Assembly (NCBI GenBank): GCA_051861545.1 | Contig: JBIMKP010000005.1 | Span: 62,001-126,000, forward strand | Source: CAISCU01 sp051861545 | GTDB lineage: Bacteria; Bacteroidota; Bacteroidia; UKL13-3 | DNA: 64,000 bases | Direction of reading: 5' to 3' | Shown here: piece after piece, positions 51,848 through 60,330 of the stretch | Layout: each line of letters begins with the position of its first letter | How positions within the stretch are numbered: the first letter of the stretch is position 1 | Program-made: the position numbers and the translations under genes | Notes under the pieces: generated by a model | The model's input: the letters and a program-made list of their open reading frames with translations, nothing else | The model's database searches: none | What the model was told of the DNA's origin: nothing

Positions 51848-51944
51848 TTATTTCTGGGGGCGGAATGGGGGACTGTTTTTAGTTTTTTTATAGAAAAGAA
51901 TATAAACAAATACTAAAATAGCTTTAATAAGTTGGATGTTTAAA

Positions 51945-52151
51945 TCATAAGGTTTTTAAAAAGACCTCTGCTTTTCTTGCTTTCTTTTTACCAGTCCTAA
52001 TTAATTTCATTTCTTCTACTGCATCTTTTATTTCTGTTAATAGTAATGCCTTTTCATTTGTGATTACCGTGGCATTAACAGAGGAAAGACTGTTTAAAAC
52101 CTCCATTAATGAAGAGGCTTTGTTATCAGGAATATCTAATAGTATTTTCAT
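51945..52151 (-). CDS. Orphan antitoxin-like small protein
   Basis: The 68-residue protein has a beta-strand start (MKILLDIPDNKASSLMEVLNSL) and a helical, basic C-terminus (KDAVEEMKLIRTGKKKARKAEVFL). This resembles the short proteins that precede RelE/ParE-type toxins in Bacteroidota. No toxin gene lies downstream; the next 100 bases before the element carry nothing. It is either an orphan antitoxin or a remnant whose toxin was lost at the element boundary. It was recognised by pattern only. Confidence 0.55.
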   Translation of the reverse strand: MKILLDIPDNKASSLMEVLNSLSSVNATVITNEKALLLTEIKDAVEEMKLIRTGKKKARKAEVFLKTL

Positions 52152-52211
52152 TGTGGTGCTTATAATTTGGCTATAAAATGGAATTTTATTCTCCTAAATT
52201 AACACATTTTC

Positions 52212-52247
52212 AAAACCCTTCAGAATGAAAGTTCCGGAGGGTTTTTT
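52212..52247. terminator. Terminator separated from its gene by a MITE
   Basis: AAAACCCT pairs with AGGGTTTT, with T-runs in both directions. It resembles the terminator directly after the OmpA-family gene (AAAACCCTTCAGAAT start). It probably belonged to the T9SS gene at 52543, from which the MITE now separates it. Confidence 0.6.
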
Positions 52248-52278
52248 GTTTTATGATATTGGGCAAATAAACCAGTTT

Positions 52279-52524
52279 AGGGCCAGCTGAAAAAGACAGA
52301 AACAAGTCAGATTTTAGACGCTGCCAAATTAGATGTATATTAAATACCTCAATTTGGCAGCAACGACAAAGATGACTTTGTTTCTGTCTTTATGTAATTT
52401 GAAAACTCATTTTACTTGATGCTAAGATTTTTAAGCAATTACTCTTAAAATCTAACATTTAAATTATTAAAACAAAGTCTAATTGATTGATAAAAAGTCT
52501 AAATAAAGATTTTCAGCAGGCCCT
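52279..52524. mobile_element. MITE, 246 bp, with 5-bp target duplication
   Basis: Terminal inverted repeats AGGGCCAGCTGAAAA (left) and TTTTCAGCAGGCCCT (right) match in 14 of 15 positions. Both ends are flanked by the direct repeat AGTTT (52274-52278 and 52525-52529), the target duplication. No ORF is present. Inside, near the left end, is a nested hairpin of about 100 nt. It is a non-autonomous DDE-type element whose transposase must come from elsewhere. Confidence 0.85.
52292..52391. repeat. Nested inverted repeat inside the MITE
   Basis: An outer pair (AAAGACAGAAACAAGTCA with its complement, one-base bulge, ending at 52391) encloses an inner perfect 11-bp pair, GCTGCCAAATT (52320-52330) and AATTTGGCAGC (52351-52361), with a 20-nt loop. 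In RNA it would make a long interrupted hairpin. Confidence 0.8.
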
Positions 52525-52542
52525 AGTTTAAGTATTATTAAC

Positions 52543-53919
52543 TCAATCTACCTTCAACATCTTTTTATTAAGAATGAGGTTTTTATTATCATCTAATAAA
52601 TGTAGAAAATAAAGTCCTTGCGACAAGTTATTTACATTTAGATGAGCACTGCCTGTAAACTCGTATTCTATGCATTTTTTACCTTGTAAATTATAAACAC
52701 TGGCATAATATTTTTTACCAAAAGGGAGTTCAATACTTATTTTATCAGTAAATGGATTGGGGTAAATTTCTAATTCTGGATAATTTGTTTGGGTTTCAAT
52801 ATCTCCATTTAAATTTGTTCTAAATACATAGGTTCTGTATTTCCTTTCATTCTTTTCATTCCTTTCAACTCTTCTTCCGGAACCATAATAGCCGCCAAAT
52901 TTAGAAGCACCTATGCTTTGAATTTGTACCCCTTCTTTAAACGGTTTCTCCCACTCTACTTGCAAATTGCTGTCTAATTTTAGTAAAGTATATTCTGCAA
53001 GTATAAAACCATTATCAGGAGTGCTTGAAATTGTATTAAAATTACCATTGATTTTAGTCAAACTAACTGAATCTCCATACTCATTGAATTTATAAATAAA
53101 AGTACCATTTAATTCCGAAGGTGAAGCTGATACATCAACTAGCATGTAATATGAATTATTTTTTTCTACCATGTCTATGTATTTACAATCATATAAACGT
53201 TTTCCATTTTTCCTACCCCAAAAATTTGCTTTAATGATGTTTCCAAGAGTGTCAATACTTAAGCTTGTTAAGTATCCAAGCCCATGTTGTGAACAGAATG
53301 CCAAAATCTCTGAATTATTTTGGTTCAAGAACGTTTTTCTCACCTGGCTATTCCAGCCATAATTAAATTCAAACTTACCTAAGGTATCACCATTCATTGA
53401 ACGATATTCAACTACCGGATTCATTTGAGTTCCCTGTGGATGATAAAAAAATCTATACCCACCGGTTACTATTTTTCCGTTTAATAACCTATTACACACA
53501 TTCTGTGTGAGATAAGTGTTGGTATAAATAACCTTTTCTAATTTAAATTTTCCATCAGCACTTATTTGATACAAATTATTTCTTTGTGGAAATGGAAGTC
53601 CTGGCCCAATCATAAAAAAGGTATTATATTCATCGAAACTGACAATATTGTCTATATAATCTCCTCCTTGAATTTTTGGACTTACCATCCAAATAAGTTT
53701 GCCATAATTATTAAATTTATAAATACAATTGTTCCACTGCTTTGGTCCAGCCAATATTAACTCTCCATTATTCGATTCGATAATTTTAGTTAAAGGAATT
53801 TCATTTAATCCTTCTTCTTGATTTGATTCCCACTCAAAGGATTGTGCCTTACCATAAAATGATAAGGCACAAAGCTCAAGGCTTATAAGAATTAATATAA
53901 ATTTTATTTTATTGAACAT
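52543..53919 (-). CDS. Secreted protein with T9SS type A sorting domain
   Basis: The ATG at 53919 is chosen over a TTG three codons earlier, giving 458 residues. A signal peptide (MFNKIKFILILISLELCALS) is followed by a beta-propeller-like body with repeated GDS/NG turns (GKLIWMVSPK, GKFKLEKVIY, YKFNEYGDSVSL). The last 75 residues (LEIYPNPFTDKISIEL, NLSQGLYFLHLL) are a type A sorting domain. The final 37 residues are duplicated as a gene fragment 3 kb upstream. Function of the body unknown. Confidence 0.85.
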   Translation of the reverse strand: MFNKIKFILILISLELCALSFYGKAQSFEWESNQEEGLNEIPLTKIIESNNGELILAGPKQWNNCIYKFNNYGKLIWMVSPKIQGGDYIDNIVSFDEYNTFFMIGPGLPFPQRNNLYQISADGKFKLEKVIYTNTYLTQNVCNRLLNGKIVTGGYRFFYHPQGTQMNPVVEYRSMNGDTLGKFEFNYGWNSQVRKTFLNQNNSEILAFCSQHGLGYLTSLSIDTLGNIIKANFWGRKNGKRLYDCKYIDMVEKNNSYYMLVDVSASPSELNGTFIYKFNEYGDSVSLTKINGNFNTISSTPDNGFILAEYTLLKLDSNLQVEWEKPFKEGVQIQSIGASKFGGYYGSGRRVERNEKNERKYRTYVFRTNLNGDIETQTNYPELEIYPNPFTDKISIELPFGKKYYASVYNLQGKKCIEYEFTGSAHLNVNNLSQGLYFLHLLDDNKNLILNKKMLKVD

Positions 53920-54030
53920 TTTACTCAATTAGTAATTTAAAGTTAAGGTTTTCTCTAGAAAACACGGTTAACTCATTGTTATTAATAATTTCTTTCTGAA
54001 GAAATTCTTTGCTTAAAAAATTTAGTTTTA

Positions 54031-55377
54031 TCACTGCTTAATTATTTTTTGGATGAAATATTCGTCCTCATTTTTAATCAAAACAAAATATATTCCAGGG
54101 GGAAAATCTGAAATATCTAATTGGTCATTTTTATATTGATATTTCATTTTGTTTCCCGAAACATTAAAAATCGAAATTTGATTCAGGTCAAAGTAATAAT
54201 GCTCCAAATCAAGATTTAATAAGCTGGTTGTAGGATTGGGATACAAAAATGTTTCTCTTTTATATTTTAATTCGTCAATTCCAATAGGCTTATAATTTTC
54301 AGGCGCAAAGTAAAATGAGTGATACTTTTCAATACAATTTCCTTGTTTATACATAGTAAAATGAAACAATACGGATTGTGGTAAAGCATCATAACTTTTA
54401 TTATCCATATAAAAAGTAGACTTCACAAAGAAAGAATCATTAAATTTTAAAATCTCAATTTTTGGGTCTTTTTCAAATGGAATTTTTGTTTTTAGATTAA
54501 CATTTAACAAATCAATGTTTTTGGCATCAAAATACAAATCGTATTGAAGTGTATCTCCTGGTTTAAGCCTACTATTAAATATTCCAGCAACATCTATTTT
54601 TAATGAATCTTGAAAACTCATGATATTAGGAGTATTTCTGTTACGAACACTTAAAATAATAAAATGGATGTTACTTAAACTACCTGATTCATGAAACTCT
54701 CTTACTTCAATTATAAAAAGAAATAAACCGGTATCAGGGAGTTGCTTGATTAAAACATCCCCAGTTTCGGAATTTATAGATATACTATTGGGAGGAATGC
54801 TAGAAAACTTTGAGTTAAGTGAATAGTGTAAACTATCTATAAATTCAGTTTCAATCGGAAGAGAAAATCGTATACCTGGATAAAAATCTATCAAGCCATT
54901 TTGAAGCAATTTGTAAGATACATCTAATGATGTAAGAGCAGATAACTTGATGACAGACTCTAAAAAAAATTGAGTATTTACATTTGCATTTTTTCCAAAA
55001 AATAATGTATTGGTGTCTATTGTTACATTTAAAATGAAAGTACCACAATAGAAATATTGGTAAATTGTATCATAAGTACACTTCCATAGTCCATCGCATA
55101 ATAATTCTGCATTGCCCAATTTTACGTACGCAGATTTTGAATCACCAAATTTAAAAAGAACTGAATCAGGGATATTATCATCTTCAAAAAAGATAACTGC
55201 ATCGAACTGATAATCTGTTAAAGTTAAACCTCCTGGACAAATAGAATTGGTTAATTTTTCATGATTGATATAACCTCCAAGTGGAGTAAAAGCCAAACTT
55301 TGAAAACTTGTCAAGCATAATAAATATAACAAAAATGATTGATAAGATTTTCTTATAGTTTTATTACTTTTTCGCAT
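54031..55377 (-). CDS. Secreted protein with T9SS type A sorting domain
   Basis: The 448-residue protein has a signal region after a basic start (MRKSNKTIRKSYQSFLLYLLC). The body is a run of beta-sandwich segments without enzyme motifs. The C-terminus (FLYPNPTTSLLNLDLE, ISIFNVSGNKM, GIYFVLIKNEDEYFIQKIIKQ) is a type A sorting domain that directs export by T9SS. It lies 111 nt upstream of the previous gene on the same strand; I cannot tell if they are co-transcribed. Confidence 0.83.
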   Translation of the reverse strand: MRKSNKTIRKSYQSFLLYLLCLTSFQSLAFTPLGGYINHEKLTNSICPGGLTLTDYQFDAVIFFEDDNIPDSVLFKFGDSKSAYVKLGNAELLCDGLWKCTYDTIYQYFYCGTFILNVTIDTNTLFFGKNANVNTQFFLESVIKLSALTSLDVSYKLLQNGLIDFYPGIRFSLPIETEFIDSLHYSLNSKFSSIPPNSISINSETGDVLIKQLPDTGLFLFIIEVREFHESGSLSNIHFIILSVRNRNTPNIMSFQDSLKIDVAGIFNSRLKPGDTLQYDLYFDAKNIDLLNVNLKTKIPFEKDPKIEILKFNDSFFVKSTFYMDNKSYDALPQSVLFHFTMYKQGNCIEKYHSFYFAPENYKPIGIDELKYKRETFLYPNPTTSLLNLDLEHYYFDLNQISIFNVSGNKMKYQYKNDQLDISDFPPGIYFVLIKNEDEYFIQKIIKQ

Positions 55378-55553
55378 AACAATGAATTTTCTGTTTCAAC
55401 TTTAATTAAATATAACTAGTGGAATTTATAAATAATGAAACACAAGGATTTTAAGTTTTTTTTTACAAAGTAGATTCTCTTTTCAAGAAATCTTAAACTT
55501 GTTATCATTTAAAAATACAAATTAAATTATTTCAACTATCAGGAGTTTTAATA

Positions 55554-55665
55554 TCAATCTAACTTCAACATCTTTTTATTTAGAATGAGGTTTTTATTAT
55601 CATCTAATAAATGCAGAAAATAAAGTCCTTGCGATAAGTTATTTACAATTAGATGAGCACTGCCT
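55554..55665 (-). pseudogene. Fragment of a T9SS sorting domain
   Basis: This 112-bp sequence matches 52543-52654 with five differences. It keeps the reading frame through the last 36 residues of a sorting domain (NLSQGLYFLHLL, then the stop) but has no upstream coding part: the sequence before it is unrelated. It is a truncated duplicate. Confidence 0.85.
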
Positions 55666-55820
55666 TAGAATGAGTAAATCTTATTTCCTTCTTTTTATTT
55701 TTATTGGTTTTGTTAGAAAAAATTTCAATTTTTTCTAACAAAAAGTTTAACAAGAGTTTCTACCTAAATTTTTTACTTTAAGAATAAATATTTAATGCTT
55801 TCATCATTTTAAACATTCTC

Positions 55821-55858
55821 AAAACCCTTCAGAATATTACTTCCAAAGGGTTTTTTGT
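55821..55858. terminator. Terminator of the OmpA-family gene
   Basis: AAAACCCTT pairs with AAGGGTTTT (9 bp), with T-runs on both sides; it starts directly after the stop codon of the gene at 55860 on the minus strand. Confidence 0.75.
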
Positions 55859-55859
55859 T

Positions 55860-57119
55860 TTAGTCTTTTATTACATGTTTATTCTGTAATTGATACCAAG
55901 GATAGAGGTTCATTTCTCGTTTTTTGAATATTATCCAGCGTTGGGTTCTATCTTCATATTGTCCGCTGAATCCCTTAAACTTTCCATGCTTTAATTCGGA
56001 TACCGACATAAACGGAGTTAGAATCGTGTCTTTTCTGTTTTCATTATTTACAAGAAGAAATCTGATTTGGGGAGGTTTGCTCATGTTCATTACCCGAATA
56101 CTCATTTTATTGGCAGAGATTTTCTTTTTAAACGACCAGTAAAAACGCGGACAATCATTATACATATCAATCCTTTTTAAAGTATATCCACTAACTTTTG
56201 ATTCTATAAGAGTTGTTTTCGTATCTAATGGAGGTTTTACTATAAAATCTAGGTTCATTTTTGCACATTTGGTTGCCACAATTTCATAGTAACTAGTACC
56301 ATTCCTATTCACAATTTTAATCTTAATTCCATTTACAGGTGACCAGGTTCTTCCATTCTGGCCATCACTCGAATTAAAAAAGGACATTCGTTTTGCATCT
56401 GCACAACTATCAGTTATTGGAATATATATTGTAACAGGCTTATTGAAATTACAATTTCCACTTTTACTTCTTATGCTTATCATACCACCAGAAACCAATT
56501 GATTCTCATTATTACCCATAGTTTGTAGGCTTTGGGCCATGATGTCTTCAATACTCAAGGCTTCAATAATCTCCAAATCACTACTGTCATTCAAATCACA
56601 AATGCTTCCTTTTAGAATGGTCCCATTTTTTAATACAAGCAAAGTATCACCCATTTTACAAGTATCTTTTGGTGCAGGTAAAGGTTTGGGAATTGGTTTA
56701 AAAACCACAACAATTTCAACCCTGCGATTGCGGCTTTTTAAGTTTTCTGATGCGGAGTCTCTTCCTGCCATGTTTTCGCCGTAATAACTTCTTTTAATTA
56801 TTTTTTCATTGATTCCCGTTTCTTCAAACAAACCTTGCACAGTGGCAACTCGCCTATCAGAAAGTTTGATATTGTAAAGACTATCTGCGTCGCTATCTGT
56901 AAACCCTCTTAGAAAAACAGATTTAACTTGTTCAATATTTAAAGTATCCAGAAAATCGTTGATACGTTTACTTTCATTATCATTTAGCTCATGTTTTGCA
57001 GAGCTAAAATAGACACTCCATCTGATGAAACTTTCTTTCTCTTTAGTTTGATCTTGAACTTGAGCCCAAACATCAAAGGAATTTAGAAGCACTGTTAAAA
57101 GAATAAGAATGTTTTTCAT
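55860..57119 (-). CDS. OmpA-family protein with extended C-terminal region
   Basis: The 419-residue protein has a signal peptide (MKNILILLTVLLNSFDVWAQ) and an OmpA-like peptidoglycan-binding domain at residues 30-140 (VYFSSAKHELNDNESKRIN, RGFTDSDADSLYNIKLSDRRV, ENLKSRNRRVEIVV). A proline-rich hinge (PIPKPLPAPKD) leads to a C-terminal region of about 265 residues without a recognised domain. It anchors to the cell wall from the periplasm or outer membrane. The OmpA domain is N-terminal here, which is less common. Confidence 0.85.
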   Translation of the reverse strand: MKNILILLTVLLNSFDVWAQVQDQTKEKESFIRWSVYFSSAKHELNDNESKRINDFLDTLNIEQVKSVFLRGFTDSDADSLYNIKLSDRRVATVQGLFEETGINEKIIKRSYYGENMAGRDSASENLKSRNRRVEIVVVFKPIPKPLPAPKDTCKMGDTLLVLKNGTILKGSICDLNDSSDLEIIEALSIEDIMAQSLQTMGNNENQLVSGGMISIRSKSGNCNFNKPVTIYIPITDSCADAKRMSFFNSSDGQNGRTWSPVNGIKIKIVNRNGTSYYEIVATKCAKMNLDFIVKPPLDTKTTLIESKVSGYTLKRIDMYNDCPRFYWSFKKKISANKMSIRVMNMSKPPQIRFLLVNNENRKDTILTPFMSVSELKHGKFKGFSGQYEDRTQRWIIFKKREMNLYPWYQLQNKHVIKD

Positions 57120-57373
57120 AGAGTAGTAATTAAGGATGAAACAAAGACTTCAAATTTGATTAAAAATTCTGATACTAAAGGAGCAAATCCTTTAAGCTTT
57201 GTTTTTTAACGGATAAAAGTAGAGTTTAAGTATTTTTTAATTTATTTTGAGATAAATCAAAGGGGATATATCTTCATGAAAGCAATTTTACCAGAGGAAT
57301 CTTATCTTGTTTATATTTAAACTATAAACAGGTACTTTACAATAAATGAGCTAAAAGATTTTAATAATTTAGA

Positions 57374-57979
57374 ATGAAAACAGTAGTATTCATAGTAGTT
57401 TTATTTACTTCAAATTTTTGTTATTGTCAGCTTAGTTTTGATGCTGATTGGATCAAAATTAAGTTTATAAAACAATGGAAAAAAAGTGATGTAGCTTATC
57501 AGAAACTAATGCTTAAAGATTATGTTTTTGATTTCGCATGGCGTACAAATAAAAAAAATGAAATACATAATTTATGTTCAAGGAGCAAATCTGAAACGCT
57601 TTTTTCTATAAGTGAGGTAGTTGATGTAACTAATTATTTTGTGCAATATTTTGTTAAATCAAACCCCCAAAATGATTCTCTTCATTATTGTGTATTTAAG
57701 TTTTTAGATGCTCATCAAACATTACTTACATTCGACCAAAAAACACAAGTTTATGATTGGATTTATTCTACTTATCTTGAAAATCGAAATAGTAGAAGAC
57801 AGATCTTATCTGAAATTGAACTAAAACGACTTATAACAGTTATTCAATTGCTTTTTCATGAAAAATTTGTCTCGTGGGCTAAAGTGGCAGTTGAAAAGGA
57901 ATATCCAAACCTAAAATTTGAGGATTTGAATTTGCAATATTCTGACACTACTATCTTTTCGAAGTGCTCTTGTCAGTGA
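57374..57979 (+). CDS. Small secreted protein of unknown function
   Basis: The 201-residue protein begins with a signal peptide (MKTVVFIVVLFTSNFCYCQ). The mature part is helical, with many aromatic and lysine residues (LMLKDYVFDFAWRTNK, VYDWIYSTYLENRNSRR), and ends SDTTIFSKCSCQ, with two cysteines next to the C-terminus. No family recognised. It is isolated between two minus-strand units. Confidence 0.6.
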   Translation: MKTVVFIVVLFTSNFCYCQLSFDADWIKIKFIKQWKKSDVAYQKLMLKDYVFDFAWRTNKKNEIHNLCSRSKSETLFSISEVVDVTNYFVQYFVKSNPQNDSLHYCVFKFLDAHQTLLTFDQKTQVYDWIYSTYLENRNSRRQILSEIELKRLITVIQLLFHEKFVSWAKVAVEKEYPNLKFEDLNLQYSDTTIFSKCSCQ

Positions 57980-58058
57980 TTTTTTGATTTGACTAGATTT
58001 TCAAAAAATGCTTTTTTGGAAATGTTGAATTAGTCAATGGTTTCACCAAATTAGATTC

Positions 58059-59048
58059 CTACCCAAAATCCAACACCTGAGCACCTATACTCAATCCTGC
58101 ACCGGAGCCAAGAATAAGCAACTTTTTTCCTTTTGTTTCAAATCCTGAATTCAATAGTTTTTCTAGTCCAAGTGGGATGGATGCGGAGATGCAGTTGCCA
58201 TAATCGGCAAGGGTTTCAACGATTTTATCAGAGTTGGGCATATAGGTGTTCCTGAAAAAATCATTACCAAATTTACTTGCCTGATGAGTGATGATGGCAT
58301 CAAATTCACAAAGTTTAGTTTTTGATTCCTTTTGCACTTCAAGTATAAATGGTTCAAATTTCGACTTAATCAATTTCATCATACCCTTGCCATTCATTTT
58401 AAAATGATAACCTTGGTCATCTGCTAGTGCATTTATTCCTCTGTTTACATAACCGCCAATGGGTACATTCGCAAACAAGGCTCCTGAAGTATAATTTTTA
58501 AATTGGATATAAGTCTGTTTAAATCCTATGTGTTCCGATGCTTCTAGAATCATTGCTACAGCTGCATCTCCAAATAATCCGAATACTTTTTCGTCGTGTT
58601 TATTAAGTGCTGCTGAAGCGATTTCTGAACATACCAATGCAATTCTTTTATACCTGCCACTTTGTATGAATAATTGGGATATATCCAATGCATTCATAAA
58701 ACTCAAACAAGTACTGTCGATATCCATACAATGAAACTCAACCTTATCATCGGTTAACTTTGATTTGATAATGGCTGAGGTATGTGGCACCGGATAATCA
58801 AAAGATGCTCCGCAATAAATGAGCAAATTGATATCACTTATTTGAATTCCGCTCTTTTCAATAGCCTTTTTTAGTGCCCTTACGCCCATCTCAGAAACAG
58901 TTTCTTCAGCTGAGGCTTTGTGTCGGAATTGTACGCCTGTATTTTTTTCAATTCTGCCCTCAACACCCTTTACTTGTTTATCGAGTTCTTCTGATGAAAT
59001 ACGTTGTTTGGGTAAGTATTTTTCAATAGCTAGTATATTGGTTTTCAT
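58059..59048 (-). CDS. KAS III-like (FabH/OleA-type) condensing enzyme
   Basis: The 329-residue protein has the thiolase-fold triad: Cys114 in DIDSTCLSF, His255 in ITHQASKF and Asn285 in DYGNCISASIP, plus GAGLSIG near the end. It should form a C-C bond between an acyl-CoA or acyl-ACP and an extender unit. The serine-threonine-cysteine form of the active-site loop and its neighbours (AMP-forming enzyme, extended SDR) fit an OleA-like or specialised-lipid role better than housekeeping FabH. It is last in the operon and overlaps the upstream gene by 26 bases. Confidence 0.85.
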   Translation of the reverse strand: MKTNILAIEKYLPKQRISSEELDKQVKGVEGRIEKNTGVQFRHKASAEETVSEMGVRALKKAIEKSGIQISDINLLIYCGASFDYPVPHTSAIIKSKLTDDKVEFHCMDIDSTCLSFMNALDISQLFIQSGRYKRIALVCSEIASAALNKHDEKVFGLFGDAAVAMILEASEHIGFKQTYIQFKNYTSGALFANVPIGGYVNRGINALADDQGYHFKMNGKGMMKLIKSKFEPFILEVQKESKTKLCEFDAIITHQASKFGNDFFRNTYMPNSDKIVETLADYGNCISASIPLGLEKLLNSGFETKGKKLLILGSGAGLSIGAQVLDFG

Positions 59049-60330
59049 CTGATATTCTTTTTATTTTTCTGAGTTTGTTTCCGGGAATCAGCTCAATTTC
59101 ATTTTTAAATGCTAAGCTAAACTGACTAATCCCTAATGTTGTAAAGTAAGTGGAGATGCACGTTTTAAAGGATTCGCATGCCTTTTCAAATTCTTTGCTT
59201 TCACACTCAATTCCTATTTCTAAAAGTGTGGCCGATTTTTGTACAATGGTATAACGAGTAAAATGGTCGGTAAACAAGGCAATTTTTCTTGATAACAAAT
59301 CTGGGTAAATTTTGATACCCGATAATTCCAACACATCATCTTCTCTTCCAATGATTTTTTCGATGGCAATGAATGCTGAACCACAAGTACATTTATCTTT
59401 TTTAACTTCCAAAATATCATTTAAACGGTAACGCACAATGGGCTGACTTTCTCTCGAAAAATCTGTGATGATGGGATAAAATTTAGTTTCATCAATCCAT
59501 TCTTTTTCAATCATCACCAAATCTTCATTGATGTGCATGGTTCCATGTTCACAGGTACATCCAAGAAAACCTTCTGTACATTGGTAAACCTCACTCAGTT
59601 GTACTGGAAATACTTGTTTGATGAATTGCTTATCTGCTTCATCCAACACTTCTGCAAAAGAGATAATTTGGGTAGGACTAATCTTTATAGTTTGATTGCA
59701 TTTGGCCTTCGCAATTTCCATTAAATAGGAAGGTTGCGATGCTAATATATCAGGTTGAAAGGATTCAAGTTCCTTTAATAATTCATCCTTGTTTTTAAAA
59801 ATATCGAAGTATTTAAATTCAAACAACAATGAATCAACCGATGAATACAAATTGCTATTGGCTCTTAAAAAGAAAGCTACTTTTTGTCGTTTAAATAATT
59901 TAACCCGAATCACTCTTTGCATCACCAATGCTACCCATTTGGCTCTTTCAGTTTCAGACACCAAAAAAACACCTCTCTTACCACTGGTTCCGGTTGATAG
60001 TCCTACAGTTATTCCATTAATTTCACTTTTAAAATCTCTGGTATTTTCAGATTGTATGGCTAAATCCAATGCTTCATTTAGCTTGATTCCACAGGTATTG
60101 ATGGCATCAAAATTCGACATGAATTCAGGTTTGGAAATGATGGGAATTTCTGTCCATTGCTTGGTATCAAGATGTGTATATTTTTTGTAGTAAGTTGATT
60201 TACTTAATACCTTTTCCTGAAATATTTTTACCTGTTTATTTTGATAAGCACGCAGTTCTTCAAGCGAGTTGAATTTTCCTCTTGCGATTAACTTCAAATA
60301 ATACCAGATGATTTTCAACTTAAATTTCAT
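59023..60330 (-). CDS. Adenylate-forming enzyme (F390-synthetase/PaaK-like)
   Basis: The 435-residue protein has a short-form AMP-binding core: GLSTGTSGKRGVFLVS near residue 110 (P-loop), FAEVLDEADKQF near 225, YQCTEGFLGCTC near 250, ITDFSRESQPIVRYRLNDIL near 290 and GREDDVLELSGIKIYP near 330. Cysteines in CTC and CTCGSAFIA may bind a metal. It resembles the putative adenylate-forming (F390-related) clade. It probably activates a carboxylic acid for the condensing enzyme. It overlaps both neighbours. Confidence 0.82.
   Translation of the reverse strand: MKFKLKIIWYYLKLIARGKFNSLEELRAYQNKQVKIFQEKVLSKSTYYKKYTHLDTKQWTEIPIISKPEFMSNFDAINTCGIKLNEALDLAIQSENTRDFKSEINGITVGLSTGTSGKRGVFLVSETERAKWVALVMQRVIRVKLFKRQKVAFFLRANSNLYSSVDSLLFEFKYFDIFKNKDELLKELESFQPDILASQPSYLMEIAKAKCNQTIKISPTQIISFAEVLDEADKQFIKQVFPVQLSEVYQCTEGFLGCTCEHGTMHINEDLVMIEKEWIDETKFYPIITDFSRESQPIVRYRLNDILEVKKDKCTCGSAFIAIEKIIGREDDVLELSGIKIYPDLLSRKIALFTDHFTRYTIVQKSATLLEIGIECESKEFEKACESFKTCISTYFTTLGISQFSLAFKNEIELIPGNKLRKIKRISDENQYTSY

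Larger units (their letters stand above)
51621..51944. other. Non-coding right end of the element and flank
   Basis: This stretch has no gene. It holds the right arm repeat, an AT-rich spacer, the right core (attR) and the original tRNA-Phe terminator, followed by about 100 nt in which I see nothing. Confidence 0.7.
52152..52542. other. Gene-free stretch
   Basis: This stretch holds a terminator, a short spacer, and the MITE with its target duplications. I see no coding region and no other RNA gene. Confidence 0.7.
55378..55859. other. Gene-free stretch with a duplicated fragment
   Basis: Besides the sorting-domain fragment it contains AT-rich sequence, a TTTTTCTAACA/TGTTAGAAAAA inverted repeat around 55711-55741 and the terminator of the OmpA-family gene. 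I see no intact gene. Confidence 0.6.

Noticed and set aside
59023..60330. PaaK (phenylacetate-CoA ligase) as partner of paaABC
   Set aside because: The protein shares the adenylate-forming fold, but it is of the short F390-related type and overlaps genes of a different operon 37 kb away.
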